From Isoetes taiwanensis (taxonomy: Eukaryota > Streptophyta > Lycopodiopsida > Isoetales > Isoetaceae): a stretch of DNA of 64,000 nt. The stretch lies in assembly GCA_021234155.1 (NCBI GenBank), contig JAJEKV010000033.1:6936635-7000634 (forward strand), in the 5' to 3' direction. The notes under the pieces were generated by a model, which did not search any database, had not been told where the DNA came from, and saw nothing but the letters and a program-made list of their open reading frames with translations. The translations under genes were made by a program, and so were the position numbers. Every line of letters starts with the position of its first letter. The stretch's first letter is position 1. Below, in pieces: positions 44,860-55,125 of the stretch.

Positions 44860-46511
44860 TGTGACGTCCCCTACTCGTATATGGTGCGCTCACCGTATAC
44901 AAACAGGAGTTCATCCCCCATACCAGCTCCATGCTAATACAGGGCCCTCCGTGACGGGTTCCAGTGGGAAGAGTGGAAGGGTCATTGCACCCCGTCTCCC
45001 TCAGGGCCTACCTAGCTGCGGAAGCGTAAACATACATGTCAGTAGCACATACATCAACATCATATGACCATCACGAAGGATGGTCCTCCACATATCTGCA
45101 TAGACAAAGATCAGCACATCACATAGGGAATCCTACCCAAGGCTCAGACTCGAAGGGATGACTGACGGCTTGGGTCTCGAGTTCATTGCTTGAGGCCGAA
45201 TTCATGGCAATGGATTTGGCTGGCATATGAACATGGCTTAGGGTTGTCCACTCCATCCGCCCCTCACGTGCACACTTTGCGAGTGGTGCGAAAAGTGTCG
45301 GGACCCGGCCAGTAGCCCGCCCGGATGCATAGCCAAAAGGGCTACTCACGGGCTCATCTTCGATTACGATGGGGCGGTAGGGATCACTCCCTCGAGAGAT
45401 CTACATCTTGACTCAAGGTGACTAGAGGGCCCTTGCCCGTATTGGATTGAACCCTTTGGAAAGTGAACACCACTTCACGGGTGTCGAGCCCATGCCTTGC
45501 CCTCAAGCGCAGTTGGCAAGCCATTGGACCTAGTCACAATGGTTCGTGAGGCCTTACACACCGGAGGAACCGTTCAAGAGTCGGGACATGAACCTCCTTC
45601 TCGGCCGGTCGGCCCCTTCACCCACATCCGGTGTGGCTCTTGTGCCAGGCAGGCGAATCTGATTGTGCTAGAGAGGCTACTCTAGGAGCATCAACTACAA
45701 AGCTTTAGGTCTCTACCCCCTTCCCAATACAAGGAGTTCATAGAGATACATCACCCATATACTTCACGAGAGAACTAAAGAACTAGATCTAATCTACAAC
45801 ATAGAGTTAGGTTCTTTAGTTAGAATCGCTATCTAGAGATCTAGAGGGCTGCTATGGGCAATCTAATAGGCTAAACCCCTCTTGATTCAATGACTAAAAT
45901 AGGGTTTAGACTATCTAATTGGCCAAATACCGATCCTTGAGGGGCTCCTCGACTGAGCTCGACCATCCCTGGCTGAGGCCTTTCGAATCAAGGGAAACTA
46001 AGGATGCAATTCTCCGGTGAGTTCGGGAGGGCGGTTTTGGCTGTTGAGGCAGCCAAAACAGAGTTCTAAAGCCCTAAAATCGAAAATTGGGCAAGTTAGG
46101 GTTTCCCACCCTATATAGACAAGGGGGTTGGTTAGGGTTTCCAATTATCCTCTTTTGGCATGTGGGATAATTGGAAATGGGCCCACTTGCCTTTAAGGGC
46201 TAGGTGGCCAAATGTGCACACATGGAAATGTGTGCCCACATTAATGTGTACATTGGAAAATGTGCACATTAATTGCACCTATGGGTGTGGCCCACTTGGC
46301 ATGAAGTGTCCACTTGGAAATGTGTGCCCACATTACATTAATGTGTACATTGGAAAATGTGCACATTAATAGTTGCACATATTTCTGGCGAGTTGCCCCC
46401 TAGGGCTACCCACCTGGCTACACGCTAGCGTACACGTCAGCCGGAGTGGCGTGGTGTGTGGCGTGACGGCGTCGGTATACGCCCCGGGCGATATCGCGGC
46501 CGAACGTCACA
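44860..46511 (-). mobile_element. 5' LTR of the chromovirus
   Basis: 1652 bp with TGTGACGTCC..GAACGTCACA ends. On the minus strand CTATATAG (46111-46118) is the likely promoter TATA. It is collinear with the 3' LTR. Differences are mostly short indel clusters, for example near the right-hand end and just after TGTGACGTCCCCTACT. Confidence 0.93.
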
Positions 46512-46789
46512 CTTGTGTTAGCATTGCGACTGGGTTGAGGCATATTAAGGGTTGACATACTGGATTGAGACAATAGGGATTTCTATAAGTCTTATATTCA
46601 TGCAATGGTCTCATCATAAATTGAAATGAATGCCAATCTTGTCCTTGTTCAATTATGACTCCAATTATGTTTCAAGATGTGGCGCAATTCTTCTTGTGGT
46701 CCTATTCAACAATCTCCTATTTTATTTTATAGAATTTTAGAAAACTAAGCCTAGTTATATATATATAAGGGACTGAGATGCACATTGCA

Positions 46790-46950
46790 CCACAAAGAAT
46801 GTTGCCACATATGGAATTAGACCACTGTGAGGCGCAAGACCATTAGCAATAGCACCCAGCATGTTCTCAAACTCCAAAATGCAAATTACGTTCTCCTGGG
46901 TTTTTCTTCGGGTTTTTCTTCTGGAAACTTTCAGGAGTGTCATGTTTGAC
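46790..46950 (-). pseudogene. Transketolase fragment, broken
   Basis: The minus strand reads SNMTLLK, then in a shifted frame GERNLHFGV, a stop, EH, then MLGAIANGLAPHSGLIPYVATFFV. Established knowledge: plant transketolase, a thiamine diphosphate enzyme of the Calvin and pentose phosphate cycles, has SSNMTLLK, RNVRFGVREHGMGAI.NGIALH and GLIPYCATFFVF in this order near residues 430-490. The spacing fits after two frame changes. In REH of the real enzyme the Arg codon is a stop here. Nothing before or after is recognised; it ends where TATATATA sequence begins at 46770. A dead remnant. Confidence 0.75.
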
Positions 46951-47333
46951 CAGGAAAACCGGTAAAACATTTGCAAGGCAATTCAGGCCGACTTGTGTTA
47001 CGTGTAGCATCACCTAGTATCTTTGATGTATATGTCTGTAAGTGCTCGAAATTGCTGAAGAAAATCTAAACACTTAACATGAGATATGTCAGCATTCACA
47101 GTTACTTTACATCCTGGCAAAGCCTTTTCCCAGCCATCTGGGACGATCCAGAGATGAGTTTCTTCGAGTATTTTTTAGCATATCTTTCAAACTTGGCATT
47201 CCTTTCTCATTCGAGTGCTGCACTGGTCTGAGTATGCTTACTCAGTGGCTGCAATAAACATTAAATGTTTAGTTCGGATAAAAAGAGTATGATACTAACT
47301 TGGATGTTCAAATAATAAAACAGTTAACTATAC
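46951..47333. other. Intergenic, possible exon remnants
   Basis: A minus-strand acceptor-like TTTATTGCAG (about 47250) precedes a frame with WIVPDGWEKALPGCKVTVNA (about 47145-47085), which looks coding but matches no family I know. Confidence 0.3.
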
Positions 47334-47803
47334 CTCTTCACATCTTCTGGAACGGCAAATGGCTCGATAGATTTCATGTATAAATGAGATATGCTGGACA
47401 TGGCAGACATGAAGAGGCGATTAACGGAAGGACACTTTTCAAGGAATTGTCAACGTGTTCCACCGTGGGCTCGTTGGAATGAGTTGTTTCCAATAACAAA
47501 TTCGTGAAGGTAATGCATCGGAAGGGAGTATTCAGGATCATGACGGAACAGTAGCAGGGGTGCAGCAGCGGCGGTGTCATTTAGCAGGTATTTGGAAATG
47601 GAATTGAGGCATAGAATCTCTGTTTTCTACCATCCTTCTGCATAGCCACCTCTGTGAAAACCCCAAAGCAGGAAAAATGCTTGATCATCCTGTCCAGTTC
47701 TGTGGCATTTGCTGTTTGCGTGAGCCATGCATTTTCGGATATCCTGTGCTGACATTGTGCTGACATTAATCCATGATCTCACTTCAAATATATATGCAAG
47801 CTG
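47334..47803 (-). pseudogene. Caffeate-type O-methyltransferase exon, broken
   Basis: The exon-like segment is bounded by CTTTTTATGCAG acceptor and AGAG/GTATAG donor sequences on the minus strand. The translation, with three frame changes and one stop, runs MSAQDI, LTQTANATELDRMIKHFSC, FGVFTEVAMQKDGRKQRFY, LNSISKYLLNDTAAAAPLLL and SVNRLFMSAMSSISHLYMKS. Established knowledge: this is the order of the N-terminal dimerisation domain of plant class II O-methyltransferases (SAQEIA, LDRILRLL.SYGV, YGLTP..KYLV...APLLL, FN.AMS). The AdoMet-binding domain is not found. Substrate cannot be judged. Confidence 0.65.
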
Positions 47804-49699
47804 CATAAAAAGGAATTAGAATATAGACAATCAAAAGTATAGGATAGAAGCAGTGGCTTACCAAAAGCATTGAAAGTTTGCTCTGGGTGTAGATCTATAG
47901 GTGCAAGATGATAATGTGCTAAAGCAATCTTGTAGATTGCTAGGAAGGCCTGCGAGCATTGGATAAAGATTGAAACATTTCGCCAGGCAATGGGACCAAA
48001 TTTGAAAAGCCATGGACCATTTAAATCTGCATAACGTGACAAACCACTTGAGCTGCAGCAGATGGATGAAAAAGGAGCATATACTGCACTGCATTGTATA
48101 TTTACCAGATCTGCATATAGTACTTCCACAGCAGGCCATGAACCTTTGCCAAGCTTGCTAGCAACTACATCAAATTATGCATTAACAATTAGCAGACACT
48201 GAGAATAGACATGTCCTTGATTGTAAATTTATAGGGAGGAACAACAGTTCTAACATGGAAGTGAGGATTACACTTGGTGAATAGTGCTTCCTTATTTACT
48301 GCCTGAAAAAGCAAAAGCAAAGAGATTAAACTCACAACAGTCCTACATTCGGTTTCTAATGTCATGCATATGATCATTTCTTCCTGCAAGTCGCTAGGTT
48401 CAAATGTCGTGACACTTAGTATGCCCATTTGCTAATATGTTATTTTCTGCAATTCTTCGAGCCAGCTTCCAACATACCTGGATAAATTGAAGAGCATCAA
48501 TATAGCAAATAGAATGAAAACACTGCAAGACTTACATCAGAAGAGAGTTTGTGAAGAATTTTGGGGTCTGTTTCTAGATGATTGAAAGAAAGCATTTTGT
48601 AATGCTTAACCCATCATTTTTACTGTCACCACCCGTTGACACTTAATATGCCCATTTGCTAATATGGTTGTGCATACTGTTTATTTTCTGCAATTCTCTG
48701 AACCATCTTCCTACATACCTGGATAAATTGAATGCATCAATAAAGCAAATAAAATGAATATTACTGCAAGACTTACATCAGAAGTTTGTGAAGAATCTAA
48801 GGGTCTGTTTTTAGATGACTAAAAAAAAGCGTTTTGTACTGCTTGATCCATATTTTTATTCTTTCACATCCCTTTGCAACAACCTTAGATCATAAACTTA
48901 GAAACTGCTTCATACTTTGATGCTTACCCAGTTCAAGAAACTGTGGAAACCATGGCTCCGTTTTGGAGCAACCAGTACTGCCACAACATAAAGCGATTCA
49001 CTACCAGCTTTAACTTGCTGGCTTATGGCATCAATACAATATTCTGTATTTCGATTTTTCTAAAGAGTCAAAGATATAAGTATAGAATGCAGAAGGGCCT
49101 TGCTGCAGAACAGAGATAGATGGTATTCTGACCTAAAGGGGTTTTCGTTGCCTCAACAAAGATGTTGTATTTTCCACCGTAGCTGGTCGAGCCTCATTTT
49201 TTCCCCTCTGTTAAATAAGTGGAATTGTTGAGCAAAGGGAAAAATAAGTGGAGGTGTTCAAGTTAAAACCTAGAATGCATTGCTTACCATTGCTTGACCT
49301 TGTCTGCCTTGTTCCTGCCGACATTATATCTGTTATAGCAAGCCCAAAGAAAGCTTCGCAATTGATTACTTGCAGTTTGGGATAAATGGAGCTGATACTT
49401 CGGCAAAGCCAGTATCTAGTGTTGTAGATCCACTGATCTCTGTCATAACCTCTCAATGGCAGAGTATTTGTTGAGAGATCTGTCACAACTGTTCCAAGAT
49501 GCTGGAATTCAAGGGCAAGATTTGAAAGAAAAAAAATAGAGCATGGTTTCGATAACCTCTTTGAAGGTGCTCCAGTGACATACTAAATACAAAGTTCAAG
49601 TCACATGAACCTAAAGAATCGATGGAGGTTTTTACGGGGAGCCTGCCAAGATAAGCAGCTGGTGCCATCTAATTGAACTCGACCACAGCTGAAGAAGGA
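47804..49699. other. Possible decayed multi-exon gene, unassigned
   Basis: The minus strand shows several exon-like pieces with plausible acceptors, for example TGCTTTTTCAG before AVNKEALFTKCNPHFHVRTV (about 48310-48190) and SKLGKGSWPAVEVLYADL before a GTAAAT donor (about 48155-48105). Frames at 49211-49668 may belong too. No family recognised. A 228-bp tandem duplication lies at 48411-48866. Confidence 0.3.
48411..48866. repeat. 228-bp tandem duplication
   Basis: Copy 1 starts at 48411 and copy 2 at 48639. Both begin GACACTTARTATGCCCATTTGC and share CATACCTGGATAAATTGAA, GCAAGACTTACATCAGAAG and GTGAAGAAT, with small indels and substitutions. Moderately old. Confidence 0.85.
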
Positions 49700-51356
49700 A
49701 GTGCCCTATTTTTTTTAACATGACCGTCGGATCTGCAGCTCTAGATCTGAGCCGTTGGATCTAGGGCTGGGTCCAACACTTACTGAATAACATTATAATA
49801 TAGGATAAGCACAAGATGAGCGATACTAGGGTACTCCCGCCCACCCTGGGGGCTTGGTTCGGGAAATATTTTAAACCTTCTAGGAAAAAATCCTACGCCT
49901 CATGAATCAACATGTCTATAATTTTTTTCAGCCTACACTTTCCTACAAGAATAGAACCAACATGCAATTTTCCTGCAAAATAAGAAACACCAGGATATAA
50001 TTTCCTACAAGATGGAAAATAAACAAGATGGAACATACTCATTGATAACTTTCAAATATTTTCCTTCTTATCCTCTTATATAACTCATAAATTACTTCAG
50101 AATATTTTCCATTCCAATCCTCTTATGTAATTTATGATATCTAATGCAATTTATGCATAAACATGCATCATTCAATCCACTTCGTAGAGACACTAGTCCT
50201 AATAGACTTACATCAACATATAGCAATATAATCAAGAAACAACCACTATCCCCGCAGCCTAATTTTTCACCCCCGCTACCACAAATTTTAAAGCTTACAA
50301 TAGTCTTACTTTACAAAATAAACCTCCAAACTATTTGTACTGCATGCTATGCGATAAAGCCTGGCACAATCCACCTATAAGCATGGACAATGATAGTAGA
50401 ACATCTTTGGACACGGGTCCAAAATCAGTTCTGAAAATTAATGAAGTCCAAACAAAACAAACAGAAACAAACAGAGATCAATACTACCAGCTATTATTTG
50501 TCATATTTCAATTATGCAGCATTCTAAATGAAATACCAAACGCATTGAAACTGGTATTTAAACTAAAAAGGAATGAAAGAAATTGCAATGGATTAAAACC
50601 GCCATTATAACTAAAAAGGAATGAAAGAAATCGCAGTTACTGTAGGTTTTCTTTGCGTGAGAAGGGCTTGCTTATAAAAACGATCTTACCATGCAATGCA
50701 AGGATAAACAATGATCATCCACGTTTTTGACTAAACGAGCAAGCATGCCAAAGACCCTATAAAACAAAGAACTAGCTAGCGTGCAAAATGCAAGCTAGAT
50801 GATGCTTTTATACAATGCCGGCATCCGGATAGCTCAACCGCACTCCATGAATCTTGAAATGCCATATCATATCTACGGATTTAAGTCTGATCCATACGCG
50901 ATGCACCGAGAAGATTAGTTTAGATGCCCGCCGCTTCCTCTCAATGCTACGCTCGCTCCGTTGCTTTTGCTTCAATCAGAAAGCGCCCGGGGATATCAAA
51001 CCTCACGCTTACTTTTTCCCTTTGCTAAACCTAAACCTAAACCTAAGGGAAGGAAAGTTTCCACCGCATGCTTTCCCCCCCAAAATAAAAGCTATAACTA
51101 GGTAAAAAAAGAAAAAGGGGAAATTCGTGTCTCGTGAAGAACCCGACAAATAAAAATATAGCAAGACCTTTCTACGGCAAAATAATGTCTTCCCTTCCAA
51201 TTTCCTATATCCTTAAATTATTAGACGGGCCCACATCCGTCCCTTTTTGTTGATACGTGTTAATTTTGAAAAATTGTCGGACACATCCTCTCAAACCTCG
51301 GTATTTCCCGAACGGAGCCTGGGGGGAGAGCCCACATGTCATGTGCTACCTACGAC
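49700..51356. other. Intergenic, nothing assigned
   Basis: AT-rich with short frames only. AAACCTAAACCTAAACCTAAGGG near 51026-51048 resembles plant telomere repeat but is too short to mean anything. The LINE 3' end may reach into the last 100 bp. Confidence 0.4.
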
Positions 51357-51860
51357 TCATGACACAGACCTACCAATACTGTCTACAATGAGAAGGGTTC
51401 TTTCCCAGACTGCTGCCTTGAACTGCTCTTTCCGAGGGGACGCTAGGTAAGAAAGATATAATTTATATCTTAGCTGCGGGATCAAAACCCCAGGCTGCAT
51501 CTCCTCATTCCTAAACACCTTCATGCGCCGTCGCCTAGGCTTTACGCAAATGGAAGGCCAGACTCTGGGGCTGGGACCACCCGCTAGGATACACCCCCAA
51601 AAGAACCTCCCCGCTACTACGAGCGGGGGCATAAAAAGTGCACTCGGACCCTCGCCATGCCGGGCTGGATGTCTCAGCAAGCAAAGAAACATACAATGCT
51701 CGTAGTCTCCACACCGGGCGCCACACATTGGGCAATGTGTCACGATCCGCGGATTGACCCCTGTGGAACCCGTGTGTTGACCCTCGTGGACGGGTGCACT
51801 ATTCGCCACAAAGAACACACCCCAATCTTGGGGGCTTAATTGGGTTCCACACCCATCTCC
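51357..51860 (-). mobile_element. 3' part of the LINE split by the DNA transposon
   Basis: Minus-strand L1-like C terminus: THCPMCGARCGDYEHCMFLC (a Cys/His knuckle, about 51730-51680), then VLIPQLRYKLYLSYLASPRKE and the end at S (51357). It is homologous to the end of the LINE at 17937-18287 (LIPRLRYKLFQSFL). At 51860 it meets the transposon end. On the other side of the transposon (63146 onward) the same LINE frame continues, with AGAT duplicated. Confidence 0.85.
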
Positions 51861-51864
51861 AGAT

Positions 51865-51893
51865 GGGTGAAAGTATGCTGGTGGGTAGCAAAA
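51865..51893 (+). repeat. Left terminal inverted repeat
   Basis: GGGTGAAAGTATGCTGG, then TGGGTAGCAAAA. 23 bases match the right end exactly before the first mismatch. Confidence 0.9.
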
Positions 51894-52193
51894 AAAACGC
51901 GACCCCGGCACCCAGCACCAGCACCCTTCATACTATTTTTTCCACCCTTCACCAATTGAAGTGTAACCTATGCTATGCCGGTCACTTCACATAGGGCGCA
52001 CCCGTTTCAATCATAACCTTCTTACAGCCCCACCGTAACTAATGATCGTGGACCGAAGGGTAGCTTAACTTTGAATTTGTAATTTGCAACCGTGCTCCCC
52101 ACCTTTTGCTACTCCGGCCAAATAGCCCGCGGAGAAGAAGCTCGAGAATTTCCGGATTCACTCTAGTATTCCAAAACTCAAACGGCAAAAACT

Positions 52194-53525
52194 ATGGTGA
52201 AGAAGGTTGTTAATCCGCCGGCTCAGCCAGCAATTCCAATGGATGCCATGCTAGGTAAGCAAAATGCAAATCCAATTTTGATGGCTTATGGTGCCCTGTT
52301 AATTTGTTTTTCTTGATTTCTTTCAGCCCAGAAGGAACGTGCCCCTAAGACCGGACCTGGCTGATTGCCGAACTGAGGAGGACTTCCATGCCTACGCGGG
52401 TCTATCAAACGAGGGTGTGCATCCCTCTCAATTTCGAATCCGGATGTGATATCGAAGCGTAATATAATGAGGTTTGGGACACCAATGGTGTCATTCAACA
52501 AGATATCCATCGACAAAATAAGGCGAGCACTAAGAAGCTCTAATTGAGCTGTTGAGCAAGATATACCCGTAAGGGTTGAAGAAACGAGAAGTAAGGAAGA
52601 CGGTTTCCTTTTTATTTGCATTCAACAACCGCCAGAGGGCCAAGCGGGATCCGAGAAAATTTCAAGGTCAATTGGGCAAAGAAGTGGCAAAGAAAAAGCA
52701 GAGCCTATTCGAGCAAGGTTAAGAGTGAACCCAAAGATTGGGGCCGCCCCTGCGGAACACAGCAGAGCCCAAAGAAATCACAGCAGACAACATCACCGAA
52801 AAGCATTGCGGAAAAAGCCAAAACCTCAAGCAACCTGCCAGAAAATTAGAAGGAAGGTTGTCATTCAGAGTACTTCAATGTGTCCAAAGAAGCATTCTCA
52901 AATTTTATGGGAAAAATATTTCCCGGCCCGGAAAGCATGATCCAAGATATGCAGAAGCCCTAAAATTGCAGCCAGAATGACCTAGTGTCAAAGAGGGAAC
53001 AGCCGCACAATCTCGTGCAAAGGGAAGCTTCTTCGGCCGCAGAGGGGAAGTTGAAGACCATAAAGGATAATATTGCACGCCTTCAAATCGCCAGATCCTA
53101 ATGCAGTGTGTCTCACGAGATTCATTCTTTGAGAGGGAGAAAGATATGGCGTAATATATGTCAAGTCCCTACTTGAAATGGGGGTGGGCCAATAGATCAA
53201 ACCCGTGTAGAAAAGGTGGCTGCACTAATCTGCCGAGATTGCCAACAATGAGTCCCTCCTTGCAAAAGCCCCAAAGACTTTACGTAATGTCACCAGGCTG
53301 AGGGAGATGACCAAGAGAAATGATCAGCTGGTCAGCATCACTCCAATACCATTCCGATTGCCAATTGGAGATGAGGAGAGATGCTCCACCTGTGGTCTTG
53401 CATTCCAGGATGATTACACCCTCAGCCTGCGGATGAAATGTGGACATCATTATCACGTTAGCTGCACCAGTTTGCTCATGGAAAAAGGATGCTGCCTCGA
53501 GTGCACAGAGACCATTCCTACATGA
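52194..53525 (+). pseudogene. RING-H2 protein gene of the DNA transposon
   Basis: ATG at 52194 opens an exon MVKKVVNPPAQPAIPMDAML ending at 52254 in CTAG/GTAAGC. A 72-bp intron ends TTTCTTTCAG (52326), then AQKERAPKTGPG runs into a stop. The middle is broken by several stops and shifts, with Lys-rich stretches (52616-52980). The last part (53307-53525) is open. It contains a RING-H2 finger with the spacing C-x2-C-x15-C-x-H-x2-H-x2-C-x9-C-x2-C, seen as CSTCG, MKCGHHYHVSC and CCLEC. Established knowledge: RING-H2 fingers are usually E3 ubiquitin ligases and bind two zinc ions. The 3' end overlaps that of the transposase gene on the other strand, so it belongs to the transposon, not to the host LINE. 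Its role there is unknown. This copy looks dead in the middle. Confidence 0.65.
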
Positions 53526-53651
53526 GCCACCCTTGTGCTTGATTTGGCCAAGTATGTCCGGATGCTGTGTATTTGCTTGGTCCCTTCCACCCTGGCACAG
53601 TCCAGCAGGTCTGTCCTATCATCATCATCCTTTCCAATTACCCAGAAGTAC
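53453..53651 (-). pseudogene. Transposase gene, last exon (exon 5)
   Basis: It begins after CTCCTTGCAG at 53652 with YFWVIGKDDDDRTDLLDC, then VEGTKQIHSIRTY and ends at the stop at 53453. These words continue the C-terminal region of the transposase whose other exons lie at 60315-62807. The inserted 6.46-kb element sits in the intron between. It overlaps the RING gene by 73 bp on the opposite strand. Confidence 0.75.
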
Positions 53652-54222
53652 CTGCAAGGAGACAACAAGTATTGAATCTCACAGACAGCATAATACAGCA
53701 CTACTCATCACATTCCTAGGATGGGTCCTGAGATACAATCAAGTGGCCAAGTGAAATGGTGTTCTCATTGAGCTTTGTAAAATCATTGAGTACAAAAATG
53801 ATTCCCCTATTTGGGGCAGAACTTCTGAAAAAACTTGAAATTTGAGTGCTCCGAAACTAGACAATCATCGAGAGCACAATGAACTAAGGATCACACGATA
53901 AAAAATGATTCATTCACCGCTTAGTCTATGCAAAAATGAGAAAAATTGGCGACCGCTTCTCATTGGGATGAAAAACCCCGTCCTTTTGGGTTTTCGAGGA
54001 AAACCCTAATGAGAAACGGTCGTCAACGCTCTCGAAGAATGCCGCTAGCATACGTCTACCGAGAAGTGAGGCGATAATACAACAAGATGACTCTGACAAC
54101 TGAGAGAACTGCGAGAAGTTGACCTGCAATGAAAAGTCTGAAAAGAAGAATGACCCATTAGAAAGTTAGAAGCTACAGGCATAGGCACGCATCAAAGCGC
54201 AATTTTCAAGAATATAATAGCA

Positions 54223-54840
54223 CTCGGAGGCTCCAAGGCCACGCCGAGGAAGAAACACAACACAGCCGACCAGTCGGGAACCGTCCGCGAAAAAAGACCA
54301 TCGCGGGAAAAAACATCCGACTAGTGCTGCCTCGGAGGCTACAGCGCCACGCCGAGAAGAAATTAAATAACAAGTACAGTCTCGGAGGCTACAACGCCAC
54401 GCCGAGAGAGAATGAAAAAGAAACAATAACTTCGGAGGCCACAGTGCCACGCCGAGAAAAAATGAAAAATAAGAACACATGTATTTGCAAAGAACATCGC
54501 AAAGAAACAATGGAGGATACATCGCAAAGAAACAATGGAGGACTGACAAATAAGAAACGAGCAACTGCAACAATGGAACGGAATAATGGAGAATGAAAAA
54601 GGAGAACGCCTCGGAGGCTACAGTGTCACGCCGAGAGAAATGGAAACATAAGAAGATATGCACATACAAAGAACATCGAAAGAAAACATGGGAGTGCCAG
54701 TAGCTGCAGAGCAGCCCGAGAAGTATAAAAAATTGATAGAAACTAAAGATGGTCCGCCAAAGAAGGAGATGCAGGAAGCTAGATGAAACAAAAAAGAACA
54801 CGAATAACTATTGTCTCAGAGGCGACAATGCCACGCCAAA
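54223..54840. repeat. Six copies of a 26-bp hairpin module
   Basis: CTCGGAGGCTACAGTGCCAC followed by GCCGAG, or close variants, occurs at 54223, 54331, 54381, 54431, 54610 and 54815, all in the same orientation. CTCGG pairs with CCGAG and GGC with GCC. Spacing is irregular (50 to 205 bp), so this is not a simple tandem array. Confidence 0.8.
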
Positions 54841-54969
54841 AAAGAAATGAATAATCAAATATGTAGGTCCCAAGACTGCATTAGTGAGAAAGATAAGTAA
54901 AAACCAACTATCCGAGTATAAAGCAATAGAACCATCCAAACCCATTACACGAAGAAGGGCAGGGAGGGC

Positions 54970-55125
54970 GGGAAGCTGAATAGAGCCAAAGCATGAACAA
55001 TAGGAAAGCTCAAGAGAACGCCGATAAGGAACAAAAAGGAAAAAATGGGTATAAATAGGAGGGCATGATGAAGACGTCCCCATCCAAGGAATGTCGGTTC
55101 TATTGCTATCGTAATAGAACTGTGG
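54970..55125 (+). repeat. 156-bp terminal module with TATA box and hairpin, copy 1
   Basis: It contains GGGTATAAATAGGAGG (about 55047-55062) and ends with the hairpin GGTTCTATT-GCTATCGT-AATAGAAC(T/C), then TGTGG and CATT. It differs from 60021-60176 at two positions. Confidence 0.9.

Larger units (their letters stand above)
33108..46511 (-). mobile_element. Complete Ty3/gypsy chromovirus carrying an H3-like histone ORF
   Basis: A 13,404-bp element flanked by perfect CTTGT duplications (33103-33107 and 46512-46516). LTRs with TGTGACGTC..GTCACA ends are at 33108-34777 and 44860-46511. Reading the minus strand from 46511: 5' LTR, PBS one base inside the LTR, leader with two hairpins and a TATA box, ORF1 (histone-like), second leader with two hairpins and a TATA box, ORF2 (unknown), gag, protease, RT, RNase H, integrase, a degenerate chromodomain-like tail, purine tract, 3' LTR. 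Order of RNase H before integrase and the chromodomain-like tail make it a chromovirus. Every long ORF has breaks. The LTRs are alike but differ by clustered small indels, so this copy is inactive or its assembly is imperfect. Confidence 0.93.

Noticed and set aside
51026-51048. Telomere-like CCTAAA repeats
   Set aside because: Only three imperfect units; normal for chance or a short interstitial trace.
51850-51990. 5' inversion (twin priming) of the LINE, because similar sequence appears inverted at 63.1 kb
   Set aside because: The inverted similarity is exactly the terminal inverted repeat of a DNA transposon flanked by AGAT, and the LINE frame continues across it.
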